Below, one piece after another: positions 24,917 to 35,207 of a stretch of DNA of 64,000 bases. This stretch comes from an uncultured Fibrobacter sp. (GTDB lineage: Bacteria; Fibrobacterota; Fibrobacteria; Fibrobacterales; Fibrobacteraceae): positions 1 to 64,000 of the forward strand of contig NZ_CAMZCS010000009.1 of the NCBI RefSeq assembly GCF_947305105.1, in the 5' to 3' direction. The notes under the pieces were generated by a model. That model was not told where the DNA came from and searched no databases. It saw nothing but the letters and a program-made list of their open reading frames with translations. Numbering within the stretch: position 1 is the stretch's first letter; each line of letters opens with the position of its first letter. The position numbers and the translations under genes are program-made.

Positions 24917-26845
24917 TTAATTTTTTTGCTTGGCGAAGGGGGCGAAGGCAAATCCGCTCCATTCCTGGCCAAGTCCATTTGAAAATTCGAGTGTATTCAG
25001 ACGTACCGCGTGGACCGCGACGCCCATGACCGCAAGCGCGATGTTCAGGCCATGCACGAAGAGCAGCAAGAAGGCTGCACCGGCGATACCGACAGCGGAG
25101 CCAAACAGCGGCGAAAGCATGTCGTTGAACGCCTCGGCGATGGCAGCACCGGACATGCCCACAGCGAACAGACGGATGTAACTGATCACGTCGGTAAAGC
25201 TGTTCACCACGTCGAGCACGAGCATCGGGATGCTGATGAAGTCCTGTTTGAGGCGCTTCGGCGGAACGGTAAAGAGCACCAGGAGAACGGCTTCCACGAT
25301 GAACATCGGGATGACGAACTTCGGCATGTCGATACCGAGCACCATCTGGCACGCAAGGAAGAACATCACCCAGCAGCCGATAAGCCAGCCCACCTGCGCC
25401 ATGAACGTGGAGTCCTTGCGCTTGATGCGCACGCAGACGTTCCACACGTGAGCGATACTCAGGTGGACCACGGCGATGCAGAAGCAGAACAGCTGGATAT
25501 GCTGCATCTGGGAAGCACCTGCGGCCTTCGGCACGAAGCTTTCGGGCAGAATCGTGATCGACTGGGCGAAGGCCTTGTAGGCTTCGAACTTCGCAGGGTC
25601 AGTCGGGGCACTGGTGCGGATCCAGAGCATCGCGTTCTTCAGCGGTTCAGGCAACCAGCCGTAGTTGGTGATGTCCAGGTAATACGTCCACCCCGCAAGC
25701 GCCGGAGAAAGCCCGAGGAAGCTTGCGTTGATGACACCCCACACGATGGTGGCGATGCTCATGAGGTAGATAAAGTGGAAACCAGCAGGGTTCGCCTTCG
25801 GCATCTTTTTGCGGGCAAAGAGAGCCAGACCGAGGAACAACAGGCCGTAAGCCGAGTCGCCCACAATCATCGCAAAGAAGATGCTGAAGAAGCAAAGGAA
25901 CACGGCCGACACGTCCACTTCCTTGTACCCCGGCGAAATGCCGATGATGTCGTACAGGAACTGCATGGGGCGGCTGAGTTTGCTGTAGGTCAACAGCGTC
26001 GGGATATCGTCGCCGTCGGCGGGGTCGTCCACCAGGAGGCCCCAGCCGTGTTCGCGGGCGGCCTTCTCGAGTTCGCCGACACGCGGAGCCGGGCAGAAGC
26101 CCTGCACGGCAGCGACGTTCTTGTCGCCCACCATCGAGGCCTCGGCTTCGACCATGCGGTAGTCGTCACCCACTTCGAGGAGTTTGTCTTCGATAGATTC
26201 CCTGACGCCCGAAAGTTCACCCAGGCGTTTTTCGACGCGGGCAAGCGTTTCCTTGGCTTTCGCTTCCATTTCGCGGTATTCGGCAAGCGACTTCTGCGGC
26301 ATCGAGATTTCGGTGAAGTTGCCCTTCACGGCGACAGGGGCTTCTCCCCTGCTCACGACAGCCACGTACTTGCCGTTTTCATCCTGGCCGAATTCCTCGA
26401 CGACACCTTCGCCATCGACTTCGAACGGGATTTTACCGGCATGGAGCTGGTAGAGTTTGACAAAGATACCCTTCGCCTGCAGGGCTGCTGCCGTTGCAGG
26501 GTCCAGGTTCTTGAACATGGAAAGTTTGGTGAGTTCCTCTTCGGCCTGTTCCTTGTCGATTTCCGCCTGCTTGCTTTCGGCAACCAGGTTCTGGATTTCA
26601 TCGATAAGGCTTGCAGCCGGAGCGGCATCCTTCACGGGAGTCACACCCTTCGGGGCTTTTTCGGGCACCACTTCCAAGGCCTTCTGCACACGGTTCATCT
26701 CGCCGCGGGCCTTGTTCAGCTTGGCGCCTGCTGCCGCCTGCAAGGGCGTGAGGTGCAAAATTTCAAGCGTACGGAGCGCCTGGAGCGTCTCTTCAACTGC
26801 ACCTGCAACCGTCAGCACCGTCACTTTCTTCATAGGAGTAATCAT
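24917..26845 (-). CDS. ntpI: V-type ATPase subunit I (a subunit)
   Basis: 642 residues. The N-terminal half (to about 320) is soluble with helical coiled-coil parts, forming the peripheral stator. The C-terminal half has about seven or eight membrane helices, with the typical FAMIVGDSAYGLLFLGLAL start and a conserved GxxRLFAVGMSGA-like stretch (YIRLFAVGMSGAAIAEAF) bearing the Arg needed for ion passage. Its start overlaps the stop of subunit D (ATGA). Confidence 0.94.
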   Translation of the reverse strand: MITPMKKVTVLTVAGAVEETLQALRTLEILHLTPLQAAAGAKLNKARGEMNRVQKALEVVPEKAPKGVTPVKDAAPAASLIDEIQNLVAESKQAEIDKEQAEEELTKLSMFKNLDPATAAALQAKGIFVKLYQLHAGKIPFEVDGEGVVEEFGQDENGKYVAVVSRGEAPVAVKGNFTEISMPQKSLAEYREMEAKAKETLARVEKRLGELSGVRESIEDKLLEVGDDYRMVEAEASMVGDKNVAAVQGFCPAPRVGELEKAAREHGWGLLVDDPADGDDIPTLLTYSKLSRPMQFLYDIIGISPGYKEVDVSAVFLCFFSIFFAMIVGDSAYGLLFLGLALFARKKMPKANPAGFHFIYLMSIATIVWGVINASFLGLSPALAGWTYYLDITNYGWLPEPLKNAMLWIRTSAPTDPAKFEAYKAFAQSITILPESFVPKAAGASQMQHIQLFCFCIAVVHLSIAHVWNVCVRIKRKDSTFMAQVGWLIGCWVMFFLACQMVLGIDMPKFVIPMFIVEAVLLVLFTVPPKRLKQDFISIPMLVLDVVNSFTDVISYIRLFAVGMSGAAIAEAFNDMLSPLFGSAVGIAGAAFLLLFVHGLNIALAVMGVAVHAVRLNTLEFSNGLGQEWSGFAFAPFAKQKN

Positions 26846-27474
26846 GCGGCGGCCTCCTTCGCGAGTGCATCCTGGGCAGCGGTACGGGCGGTGGCCTTAC
26901 CCTTCGCAAGCTTGCTGCGGGCAACGCCGGACGTCTGCTGGTCGCCCAGGAAGATGTTGATGACGCGGATATTTTCCTTCGCTTCGGGAATCTTCACCTT
27001 TTCGAACAGGTTCACGCGCTGGCTCGTGGTACGCAGTTCCTTCGAGAGGAGTTCGTACTGCTTTTCGAGCACGCGGCGTTCGAGACGCAGCGATATCAGG
27101 CCCTGGAGGCTTCTGATACCGTCGTCCAGCCACACGGGCGTGGTGAAGAAATCCGGAATGGCGATATTAAAGTCTACCCCGTCGTATGTCGGAATCTTCA
27201 CGCCGGCGATGTTACCTTCGCCCTGGCGCACTTCCTTCACCGACAGGTACTTTGACCATTCGATGGGTTCGGCAAACAGCGAAATCCAGGAAGCCATGCT
27301 CTTGCGGAGCTTGTCCTCCTCTTCTCGCTTAGCCATCACCCTCTCTTGGAGCGTGCGCATTTCCATCTGCAGCTGCTGCTTTTTGAGCAGCAACGTCGGC
27401 AGATAGCGCTGGAAGCGCTTCAATGCGTCGCGTTCCGCCTTGAGGGCGTTTTTAGTTAACTTGACCTTCGCCAT
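26842..27474 (-). CDS. ntpD: V-type ATPase subunit D (central shaft)
   Basis: 210 residues, mostly two long helices (KLTKNALKAERDALKRFQRY at the start; VNLFEKVKIPEAKENIRVIN near the end), as in the rotating central stalk. It follows subunit B by one base and overlaps subunit I by four. No gene for subunit F, the usual partner of D, is present in the unit. Confidence 0.92.
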   Translation of the reverse strand: MAKVKLTKNALKAERDALKRFQRYLPTLLLKKQQLQMEMRTLQERVMAKREEEDKLRKSMASWISLFAEPIEWSKYLSVKEVRQGEGNIAGVKIPTYDGVDFNIAIPDFFTTPVWLDDGIRSLQGLISLRLERRVLEKQYELLSKELRTTSQRVNLFEKVKIPEAKENIRVINIFLGDQQTSGVARSKLAKGKATARTAAQDALAKEAAA

Positions 27475-27475
27475 A

Positions 27476-28777
27476 TTACCCCTTCTTGGGCCAATATTCG
27501 TTGATCATCTTGGTCGGAATACCCGTTTCTTCGGGTGCGAAACAGTCGGCAAGGATTTCCCAGCCAAGGTCCAGAGCCTTTTCCAGCGGAATGTTGACGG
27601 AAAGGTCCATCATTTCGCTTTCGAAACGCTGGCCATACTTCAACAGCTTCTGGTCCCAGTTACTCATGTTGAAGCCCATGGACTGCTTTTCCAAAGTTTC
27701 CTTGTAGCTTGCGTACAGCTGGATCATGGTGTTCATGATGGTACGGTGGTCGCTACGGGTCTTGCCGTTCACCTGCTGTTTCAAACGAGACAGGGAACCG
27801 AACGGTTCGATACGGCCCTTACGCAGGTAGAACTGACCTTCGGTAATGTAACCGGTGTTGTCCGGAACCGGGTGGGTCACGTCGTCGCCAGGCATGGTCG
27901 TCACGGCAAGGATAGTGATGGAGCCCGAACCTTCGAAGTCCACAGCCTTTTCGTAACGGCTGGCAAGCTGAGAGTAAAGGTCGCCAGGATAACCACGGTT
28001 CGACGGAATCTGTTCCATCGTAATGGCGATTTCCTTCATGGCGTCTGCAAAGTTCGTCATGTCGGTGAGGAGCACGAGCACGTTCTTGCCTTCGGTAGCG
28101 AACTTTTCAGCCACAGCGAGGGATGCATCCGGCACGAGCAAGCATTCCACGATCGGGTCAGAGGCGGTGTGCATGAACATCACCGTACGGGAAAGAGCAC
28201 CGTTCTTTTCGAGGAAGTCCTTCAGGTACAGGTAGTCATCGTGCTTCAGGCCCATGCCGCCGAGGATAATCACGTCCACTTCGGCCTGCAATGCGATACG
28301 GGCCAAAAGTTCGTTGTACGGTTCACCGGCAATGGAGAAAATCGGGAGCTTCTGCGAAACCACGAGCGTGTTGAACACGTCGATCATCGGGATACCCGTA
28401 CGCACCATCGTCTTCGGGATGATACGCTTGGCGGGGTTCACGGAAGGGCCGCCGATAGTAATGCGTTCGCCATCCACTTCGGGGCCGTTGTCGCGGGGCT
28501 TGCCGGCACCGTTAAACACGCGGCCTAGCAAGGCTTCGCTGTACGGGACCTTCATCGGTTCACCAAGGAAGCGCACTTCGGAGTCGGTCGAAATACCACG
28601 GGCACCTGCGAACACCTGCAAGTCCACCATGTCGCCGTCAATGCGGATCACGCGGGCAAGGGATGTTCCGAACGAGCTTGTCACCTGGGCAAGTTCCTGG
28701 TTTGCTACACCTTCGGCGCGGAGCGTAATCACGGAACCGGCGATGCGTTCAATACGATGGTATGCCACATTATGCAT
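27476..28777 (-). CDS. ntpB: V-type ATPase subunit B
   Basis: 433 residues. Non-catalytic nucleotide-binding subunit of the hexameric head. Seen: [16 protein letters not shown], the region DVIILGGMG with no Walker [20 protein letters not shown], and [20 protein letters not shown]. It overlaps the end of subunit A by eight bases. Confidence 0.95.
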   Translation of the reverse strand: MHNVAYHRIERIAGSVITLRAEGVANQELAQVTSSFGTSLARVIRIDGDMVDLQVFAGARGISTDSEVRFLGEPMKVPYSEALLGRVFNGAGKPRDNGPEVDGERITIGGPSVNPAKRIIPKTMVRTGIPMIDVFNTLVVSQKLPIFSIAGEPYNELLARIALQAEVDVIILGGMGLKHDDYLYLKDFLEKNGALSRTVMFMHTASDPIVECLLVPDASLAVAEKFATEGKNVLVLLTDMTNFADAMKEIAITMEQIPSNRGYPGDLYSQLASRYEKAVDFEGSGSITILAVTTMPGDDVTHPVPDNTGYITEGQFYLRKGRIEPFGSLSRLKQQVNGKTRSDHRTIMNTMIQLYASYKETLEKQSMGFNMSNWDQKLLKYGQRFESEMMDLSVNIPLEKALDLGWEILADCFAPEETGIPTKMINEYWPKKG

Positions 28778-30527
28778 TAGCGGAAACCTCCTTCACGGAA
28801 GCGAAAATACTTTGTTCAAGGTCCTTGAATTCCTGGGAATCGAACTTGACGCGGTTCCAGTCCTTCGTCGATTGAGTGAGCTTGAGGAAGAACGTACGGG
28901 CGACGTCCTTCTCGCTGAACTTCATCGGGGTCTTGAGGATGGTGTAAACCTTGTCGAACACGTACTTCTGACGTTCGGCGGAGCAGGCGGCGTCGATTTC
29001 GTTATAGGCGTCCTGCTGCAGGTAAACGGCATCGAGGTATTCGGACTTCAGGTAAATCACGAAATCATCGATAGAAGTACCTTCTTCGCCCACCACCTTC
29101 ATCATGTTGTTCACGTCCACGCCGTTCGCGAGGATGTGACGGGCTTCGGCAACCTTCTTGCTATCGATGATGCCTTCATACTTGGACCAGGAATCCAGCG
29201 GGTGGATTGCCGGGAAGCGGCGCTGGTCGGAACGTTCACGGCTAAGGCCGAGGAATGCGCCCACCACCTTCAAGGTAGCCTGGGTCACCGGTTCTTCGAA
29301 GTTACCACCTGCAGGCGACACGGAACCGCAAATCGTTACGGAACCGGTAGAGCCGTCCTTCAGGCGAACCACACCACCGCGTTCATAGAAGGCGGCAATC
29401 ACGGATTCAAGGTAAGCCGGGAAGGCTTCTTCGCCCGGAATTTCTTCCAGACGGCCGCTCATTTCACGCAAGGCCTGTGCCCAACGAGAGGTAGAGTCAG
29501 CCAAGAGGAGCACGTTCAGGCCCATCTGGCGGTAGTATTCGGCGAGAGTCACGCCCGTGTACACGGAAGCTTCACGAGCAGCCACCGGCATCGAAGACGT
29601 GTTACAAATAATCAGCGTACGTTCCATGAGGGACTTGCCGGTACGCGGGTCAATCAGTTCAGGGAATTCGCGGAGGGTTTCCACCACTTCACCTGCACGT
29701 TCACCGCAAGCGGCCAAGATCACGATATCCACGTCGGCGTAGCGACTCATGAGCTGCTGGAGCACGGTCTTGCCGGCACCGAACGGGCCCGGCGTACAGA
29801 ACGTACCGCCCTGCATCACGGGGAAGAACGTATCGATAATGCGCTGCTGCATGGTCAGAGGCTTGCTCGGACGGAGGCGTTCTTCGAAGGCCTTGATCGG
29901 CATCTTCACCGGCCAGGTCTGCACCATCGTCACGTCCTGGGTTTCGCCCTTGTCGTTCTTGAGCTTGGCGACCACATCTTCAACCACATGTTCGCCAGCG
30001 GCAGCAACCGATTCAACAGTCCACTTGCCGAGCAGGCGGAACGGCACCATGATGCGGTGCGTGAACACGCCTTCGGGAACAGTGCCGAGCGTATCGCCCG
30101 CAACAACCACATCGCCCACCTTGGCGACCGGGGTAAATGCCCACTTTTTATCGCGCGGGAGCGCCTTCAAATATTTACCGCGCTGCAGGAAGAAGCCGCA
30201 TTCTTCGGCAAGCTTCGGGAGCGGGTTCTGCAGACCGTCAAAGACCTGGGTCAAAAGGCCGGGGCCAAGTTCTACGGACAAAAGTTCGCCGGTGAATTCC
30301 ACCTCGTCACCCGTCTTGAGCCCCGTGGTGTCTTCGAACACCTGGAGTTCGGCGTAGTCACCGCGAATACGGATGACTTCGCTCTTAAGGGGGATAACTT
30401 CGGACTTGCCGTCCTTGTTTTTCTGGGTAAGCTTGGCATACGCCACTTCGTTCTGGGACACGGCGGTTTCGAACTTGACGCGGATCAAGTTTCCGTTCAC
30501 GCCGATGATTTTTCCGATACTAGCCAT
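28770..30527 (-). CDS. ntpA: V-type ATPase subunit A (catalytic)
   Basis: 585 residues from the ATG at 30527 ([13 protein letters not shown]); the seven-residue longer start would put the GGAGGT ribosome site inside the gene. It hydrolyses or makes ATP in the soluble head. Walker [13 protein letters not shown] about residue 240-250, the A-specific non-homologous insertion before it, Walker [14 protein letters not shown], and [19 protein letters not shown]. It lies 17 bases after the DUF2764 gene. Confidence 0.96.
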   Translation of the reverse strand: MASIGKIIGVNGNLIRVKFETAVSQNEVAYAKLTQKNKDGKSEVIPLKSEVIRIRGDYAELQVFEDTTGLKTGDEVEFTGELLSVELGPGLLTQVFDGLQNPLPKLAEECGFFLQRGKYLKALPRDKKWAFTPVAKVGDVVVAGDTLGTVPEGVFTHRIMVPFRLLGKWTVESVAAAGEHVVEDVVAKLKNDKGETQDVTMVQTWPVKMPIKAFEERLRPSKPLTMQQRIIDTFFPVMQGGTFCTPGPFGAGKTVLQQLMSRYADVDIVILAACGERAGEVVETLREFPELIDPRTGKSLMERTLIICNTSSMPVAAREASVYTGVTLAEYYRQMGLNVLLLADSTSRWAQALREMSGRLEEIPGEEAFPAYLESVIAAFYERGGVVRLKDGSTGSVTICGSVSPAGGNFEEPVTQATLKVVGAFLGLSRERSDQRRFPAIHPLDSWSKYEGIIDSKKVAEARHILANGVDVNNMMKVVGEEGTSIDDFVIYLKSEYLDAVYLQQDAYNEIDAACSAERQKYVFDKVYTILKTPMKFSEKDVARTFFLKLTQSTKDWNRVKFDSQEFKDLEQSIFASVKEVSANA

Positions 30528-30544
30528 TGAAAATGGACCTCCGG

Positions 30545-31102
30545 TCATTCCTGCTCAGCCGTAGAGGCGTATGCAGGGTCGTTTGCATTAATAACATTCA
30601 AAACAGCGCTGTCGCCGGCTTCTTCAGTCAGGCGGGCCCAGCGTTCACAAATTTTCAGCTTGATCGCATATGCGTAAACATGCTTGACAGTCCCCTCGCC
30701 TACACCGGCAAGGCAGTCCACAAGCCAGAAACGGGCCTTGTCGATATCCTGCTCTTTTTCCATAGGATTCGACTTGGCAAACGCGTCCTGAATCATCTTC
30801 GCGAAAGTGACATCGTAGCCCGGGAAGGACTTGTCCGTAAAACGGACATCGGGCCCCCACGCAGCAGCGCGGAGCCTGCCCGAAACGTTCTTCATCTGGA
30901 TTTCGTGGGCCTTGTAGGCACGAACGAACTCGTCGTCACATTCTTCGCATTCACCGTCATCGAGCACGGCGTCCAGGGCCGCAAGTTCCGGCTCGGACAG
31001 CACACCGACGCAGCGGTGACGGAACTCTTCCATGGAGAGGGGCGGAACATCGCCCATCTCAAGCATCGGAAGAGACGCCATCAGGTAAGAAGGAGAGCTC
31101 AT
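30545..31102 (-). CDS. V-type ATPase-associated protein, DUF2764 (C-like subunit)
   Basis: 185 residues with the N-terminal SYLMASLPMLEMGDVPPLSM typical of DUF2764 proteins, which stand in the place of the C subunit in V-ATPase units of Chlamydiae, Bacteroidetes and spirochaetes. The rest is helical with a conserved WGPDVRFTDKSF and a C-terminal LKICERWARL. It sits between E and A. Taking it as the stator-rotor connector is inference from gene position. Confidence 0.85.
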   Translation of the reverse strand: MSSPSYLMASLPMLEMGDVPPLSMEEFRHRCVGVLSEPELAALDAVLDDGECEECDDEFVRAYKAHEIQMKNVSGRLRAAAWGPDVRFTDKSFPGYDVTFAKMIQDAFAKSNPMEKEQDIDKARFWLVDCLAGVGEGTVKHVYAYAIKLKICERWARLTEEAGDSAVLNVINANDPAYASTAEQE

Positions 31103-31109
31103 CGCTAAC

Positions 31110-31712
31110 CTACTTGGCCTGGGCAGCGGCGTTTACAACGCGGGAAAGTTGAGGACGGAGCAGGGCCGAGAGAGCATCGGCCATGGCAGCTTCGGTAAAT
31201 TCGTGGGTGACCTTTCCGCCGTCGAGCTTGATGCGGAAGCCGAACTTGACGCCCTTGTCGCTTTCGACCTTGACGCCCTTGCCGAGTTCCTTGGCAAATT
31301 CGCCCGTAACAAAGGATGTAAGCTTCTTGGCATCGGCTTCGGAGAAGTCCACTTCGATGTCGGAGGAATAGTTCTTCGCAAGGGTCTTGAGCATGTCCTT
31401 CACGGTAGATTCGTCGAGGGACTTTTCCACCTGGAGGTTGAGCAGGTCCAAAATCATCTTTTCAAGATTCTTGCCCACAGAAAGGAGAAGGTCGCGGGCA
31501 GACTGTTCCAGGGTGCGTTCGCTGCGTTCGGTGAACGCTTCGGCGTCCTTGTCCGCCTTTTCAAGCTTTGCCGCGGCTTCGGCTTCGGCAGCCTTCACGA
31601 TTTCGGCTGCTTTTTCCTTGGCGCGAGCGATAATAGCCGCTGCCTCGTTTTCTGCTTTATCTACGGCATCCTTCTGGATGCGTTGCATAAGGGCTTGCAA
31701 ATCTTCTGCCAT
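31110..31712 (-). CDS. ntpE: V-type ATPase subunit E (peripheral stalk)
   Basis: 200 residues from the ATG at 31712, six bases after GGAG; four more codons upstream are less likely. The N-terminal half is a long Ala/Lys/Glu-rich coiled coil, the C-terminal half globular (FVTGEFAKELGKGVKVESDK). First gene of the ATPase unit. No subunit G gene is seen. Confidence 0.9.
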   Translation of the reverse strand: MAEDLQALMQRIQKDAVDKAENEAAAIIARAKEKAAEIVKAAEAEAAAKLEKADKDAEAFTERSERTLEQSARDLLLSVGKNLEKMILDLLNLQVEKSLDESTVKDMLKTLAKNYSSDIEVDFSEADAKKLTSFVTGEFAKELGKGVKVESDKGVKFGFRIKLDGGKVTHEFTEAAMADALSALLRPQLSRVVNAAAQAK

Positions 31713-31775
31713 ATATATCTCCAATATTCTTTTTCAGGCACGGGAAAAAACGTTTTCCCGAAAAAAGCCAAAAAG

Positions 31776-31805
31776 AATATACAAGCAAAAAAAACAAAAA
31801 GACAA
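31776..31805 (-). promoter_or_regulatory. Promoter of the V-ATPase unit
   Basis: On the minus strand TTGTCT (31805-31800), 18 bases, TATATT (31781-31776). Between it and the gene lies the inverted repeat GGGAAAA...TTTTCCC at 31742-31759, a possible control site. Confidence 0.55.
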
Positions 31806-31872
31806 AGTTTTTTTCGCAAAAAAACGGATGAATCAAAAAAGAATTTCCGCTTTTCGGATAAAAACGCAAAAA

Positions 31873-31929
31873 ATGGCGAAGAAACGCAAAAAATGCAACC
31901 GAGTTGTCAAGGTGCACAGCCACAAGTAA
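31873..31929 (+). CDS. Possible very small basic peptide gene
   Basis: ATG at 31873 opens an 18-residue frame, MAKKRKKCNRVVKVHSHK, ending at TAA 31929, followed by a perfect TATAAT. It is strongly basic, but no ribosome site is visible and the surroundings are poly-A rich, so it may be chance. The remaining 338-base spacer 31713-32050 holds the V-ATPase promoter and nothing else clear. Confidence 0.2.
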   Translation: MAKKRKKCNRVVKVHSHK

Positions 31930-32050
31930 CTATAATTTTACCTTTTAAAGGGCGAAATTTCGGGAAAAACGGCCAAAAAAGTCAAAAATGCCCATTGCTC
32001 CGGAGTAAATTCAAAGTGCTTTTAATGGTACGTTTTACATTCATTTTAAA

Positions 32051-33076
32051 ATGGACCGTATATCAAATTATATTTACGGCATGTTCTGGAAAAACAAAAG
32101 AGTAATCTGCGGTATAGCCGCAACATGTGTGGTCGTGGCGGTGAGTCTGGCCGTGTTTTGTGAACATATAAACGGGGAATTTTCCCGGCACGAGACGTTG
32201 CCACTCCTAAAAGCCCTGGACAGCGCAAACATGATGCTCGTGACACCCGAAGGGCTCGGGAAATATGCAAAAGGCAAGGTCATCGACGAACGCACTTACC
32301 AGAACTTTGTGCAGATGTTGCGCCTTGCCGACGCGAAGGAATCCCTGCAGGATACGTTCCATACAGAATGTTCGACAGGTCTGCGCGTACAGCTATTCAA
32401 CGATACCTTGCCCGTCGCCGAGTTCCGCATTGCCGAAAAAATAGGTCGCATCGGGAACGATATCGGCGTATGGGAACCCGAGAAATCGGTCATAATGAAG
32501 AAAATCAACCAGTTCATGCGCAATCAGGGGGTAATCTTCAGGCCCTGTGCCGTTCGCGAAGATTCCACCTCGATGCAAGACGTGCTGGAAAGCATGATTT
32601 TTGAGTCCGATACCGCAATCAGAACTCCTCTCCTGGACATTGTGAAAAACGTAGACAGGGCGACACTCTCTTTCCCTAAAATTCTTTCACACGCCAATGA
32701 ACTTGACAAGGAAAACATGAAGTCGCACCGCGTGGAACTTTCGCAAGAGCAGCTCACGGAATTTCTCAGCCTCCTCCGAGATTCCAAGAAGGAGTCTTTT
32801 GCCGGGGGGTGCCTGTGCCTCTCGAAAGCAACAGTCACGATGTACCGTGATTCCGTAAAAGTCTTAGAACTTAAAGTAGTCGGAACCCACTACGAGCAAC
32901 TGGAAAAGCACCTTTTTGAAAGCAATTTCGGGGCAAGCGGGATATGGGAATCCTCAAACCCAGAGGCCATAGAATCATTCTTCAGGCGATTCAATCCTCA
33001 GCAAAAAGTGCACAACGATTCGGGCAAAGTGAATCACCCGAAGCACAGAGTCCGGGTGGGCGAAAAAGACCTTTAA
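32051..33076 (+). CDS. Hypothetical membrane-anchored protein
   Basis: 341 residues. One membrane helix near residues 18-36 (VICGIAATCVVVAVSLAVF); the rest is probably outside the cytoplasm. Two halves start similarly (LLKALDSANMMLVTPEGL... and LLDIVKNVDRATLSFPKIL...), each followed by a segment giving a short Cys-containing strand (HTECSTGLRVQLFND; GGCLCLSKATVTMYRDS) and an 'E..L' helix, so it looks like an internal duplication. No known family recognised. The stop codon overlaps that of trpA, which converges from the other strand. Confidence 0.75.
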   Translation: MDRISNYIYGMFWKNKRVICGIAATCVVVAVSLAVFCEHINGEFSRHETLPLLKALDSANMMLVTPEGLGKYAKGKVIDERTYQNFVQMLRLADAKESLQDTFHTECSTGLRVQLFNDTLPVAEFRIAEKIGRIGNDIGVWEPEKSVIMKKINQFMRNQGVIFRPCAVREDSTSMQDVLESMIFESDTAIRTPLLDIVKNVDRATLSFPKILSHANELDKENMKSHRVELSQEQLTEFLSLLRDSKKESFAGGCLCLSKATVTMYRDSVKVLELKVVGTHYEQLEKHLFESNFGASGIWESSNPEAIESFFRRFNPQQKVHNDSGKVNHPKHRVRVGEKDL

Positions 33077-33825
33077 ATTCCAGCAATTTCCTTAGCCTTC
33101 GCCTCGATCTCGGCGATGGCTTTTTTGCGGCCTTCGGCAGAGTCTTCGTTGCCGAGCACGATGTTCACAAACACGGAACCTGCGACCACGGCGTACACGT
33201 GCTTGGAAAGCACCTTGGACTGCTCGCCGTTGCGGATGCCGAAACCGCCGAGCACCTTCGCGCCACCCTTACCCACAGTGTCGATAAAGTCGAGCGTTGC
33301 CTGGTCAATCGTGGTTTCGCTGCCGGTCGTGCCTGCACGGAGAGCCGCATAGATGTACTTGAACCCTGCAGAAGCCATCGTTTCGAGGCGTTCCTTCGTC
33401 ATGCTGGGTGCTGCCACCGGGATGTTCTCGAGTCCGTGCTTCTTGCAGGCTTCGGTGAGGCCTTCGTCGCAATCGAACGGCAGGTCCGGAATGATGCAGG
33501 CGGAAACGCCCGCGTCCTTGCACATCTTCACGAAATTCTCAACGCCAGGCGTAAAAGCGAGCGAGCCGTAGGTCATGATGTAGATAGGCGTTTCGGGGTG
33601 GCGTTCGTGAATCTTCTTCACAACTTCAAGCCCTTGCTTGGTGGAGTAGCCCTTTTCAAGCGCGACAGTAGATGCCGTCTGGATAGCGGGACCGTCAGCA
33701 CTCGGATCGCTGAAAGCAAGCTGGATTTCAAGGATGTTCGCGCCACCCTTCACGAGGGCATCGGCGATGGCGATAGAAGTTTCTGCGTCCGGGAACCCGG
33801 CAATGAGATGAGACATTAGGTTCAT
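33073..33825 (-). CDS. trpA: Tryptophan synthase alpha chain
   Basis: 250 residues, slightly shorter than the usual ~268 because the N-terminal helix is trimmed (starts MNLMSHLIAGFPD). It cleaves indole-3-glycerol phosphate to indole and glyceraldehyde 3-phosphate. Catalytic Glu33 (LEIQLAFSD) and Asp44 (DPSADGP) are 11 apart as in the family; the phosphate site appears as GFGIRNGEQ. The gene is 113 bases downstream of trpB and uses the same attenuator. Confidence 0.95.
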   Translation of the reverse strand: MNLMSHLIAGFPDAETSIAIADALVKGGANILEIQLAFSDPSADGPAIQTASTVALEKGYSTKQGLEVVKKIHERHPETPIYIMTYGSLAFTPGVENFVKMCKDAGVSACIIPDLPFDCDEGLTEACKKHGLENIPVAAPSMTKERLETMASAGFKYIYAALRAGTTGSETTIDQATLDFIDTVGKGGAKVLGGFGIRNGEQSKVLSKHVYAVVAGSVFVNIVLGNEDSAEGRKKAIAEIEAKAKEIAGI

Positions 33826-33861
33826 AATAAATTCTCGCGGCTTTGCCGCTGTTAAAAGGTT

Positions 33862-33940
33862 TTAGTAGGAAGTAGGAAGTTAGAAGTAGGAAGTGGGATA
33901 CGGGACATCACTGTCTACTGTCTACTTCCTACTGTCTACT
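33862..33940. repeat. Low-complexity string with inverted halves between trpB and trpA
   Basis: TAGTAGGAAGTAGGAAG on the left and CTACTTCCTACTGTCTACTA on the right are largely complementary, so the spacer can fold into a hairpin between the two genes. Just before it GCGGCTTTGCCGC is another small hairpin. Confidence 0.6.
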
Positions 33941-35207
33941 ATTTATTCATTATCTCCGCGTCATGGATATCTTCGTTGTTTTCGAGGCGCTTGAGTTCCG
34001 CCTTCAGGAATTCCTTCCACTTTTCGGGGCGGAACACCGGGCTCGTGATAAAGATGTCCTTGTCACCGCGGCCACTCATGTTGATGACGAGCGCCTTGTC
34101 TTTCGGGAGTTCCTTCGCAATCTTCATGGCGGCGGCACCGGCGTGTGCGCTTTCGAGTGCGAACAAAATGCCTTCGTTGCGGGCGAAGAACTTGACCGCA
34201 TCCAAGGCTTCCTTGTCAAGGATGCTCGTGAATTCCACACGTCCCGATTCACCGAGGGCGGCAAGCTGCGGGCCGATACCCATGTAGTCAAGCCCTGCAG
34301 AAATGGAGCGGGTCGGCAGCGACTGGCCGTCTTCGTCGATGAGGAAGCGGCTCTTGTAACCCTGCACAATTCCTTCGCGGCTCGCGTTACCCGTCATGCG
34401 GGAGGCGTTTTCGCCCATGTTCGGGCCAATGCCACCGGCTTCGGCACCGATCAGGCGCACGTTCTTGTCTTCGATAAACGGAGTGAACACGCCGATGGAG
34501 TTGCTTCCGCCACCCACGCAGGCGACGATCGCGGCAATGTTGATGTTACGTTCGGCAGCCTGGCGCTTGACTTCTTCGCCGATGATGGACTGGAACGTAC
34601 GGACAATATCCGGGAACGGAGCAGGGCCGAGGGCAGAACCAAGCACATAATGAGTGTTCTGGAAGTTCGTGGCCCAGTCGCGCATCGCCTCGTTCACGGC
34701 ATCCTTCAGGGTGCGGCTGCCGCTCGTGACCGGCACGACCTTCGCACCGTACATTTCCATGGTGGCCACGTTCGGTTGCTGACGGCGAACGTCAACCTCG
34801 CCCATGTACACGACGCATTCAAGGCCGAGCTTCGCACAAGCGGCGGCGGTGGCGAGCCCGTGCTGACCTGCACCCGTTTCGGCGATGATGCGGGTCTTGC
34901 CCATCTTCTTAGCAAGCAAGCACTGACCGATGGCGTTGTTGATCTTGTGGGCGCCCGTGTTGGCGAGGCCTTCGAGCTTGATGTAGATCTGCGCACCGCC
35001 CAGGAGTTCGGTCGCCGTCGGGGCGAAGTACAGCGGAGTCTCGCGCCCGATGTAGTCGCGCTGGATGATGCGGAGCTCCTCGAGGAATTCCGGATCGTGG
35101 ATGTACTTGTTGAATGCCGTTTCGAGGTCGTCGAGCGGGCGGCGGATGATTTCGGCAACATACTTGCCGCCGAACTTGTCAAAGAAACCGTTGTTGGAGG
35201 TAATCAT
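33939..35207 (-). CDS. trpB: Tryptophan synthase beta chain
   Basis: 422 residues. It joins indole and serine with PLP. Lys88 in NTGAHKINNA binds PLP, GGGSNSIGVF holds its phosphate, and AETGAGQHGLA is the active-site loop. It has an acidic C-terminal tail (NNEDIHDAEIMNK) longer than in most homologues. The start codon directly follows the repeat string ACTGTTTACTAACC, leaving no ordinary ribosome site. The attenuator at 35256-35350 precedes it. Confidence 0.96.
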   Translation of the reverse strand: MITSNNGFFDKFGGKYVAEIIRRPLDDLETAFNKYIHDPEFLEELRIIQRDYIGRETPLYFAPTATELLGGAQIYIKLEGLANTGAHKINNAIGQCLLAKKMGKTRIIAETGAGQHGLATAAACAKLGLECVVYMGEVDVRRQQPNVATMEMYGAKVVPVTSGSRTLKDAVNEAMRDWATNFQNTHYVLGSALGPAPFPDIVRTFQSIIGEEVKRQAAERNINIAAIVACVGGGSNSIGVFTPFIEDKNVRLIGAEAGGIGPNMGENASRMTGNASREGIVQGYKSRFLIDEDGQSLPTRSISAGLDYMGIGPQLAALGESGRVEFTSILDKEALDAVKFFARNEGILFALESAHAGAAAMKIAKELPKDKALVINMSGRGDKDIFITSPVFRPEKWKEFLKAELKRLENNEDIHDAEIMNK

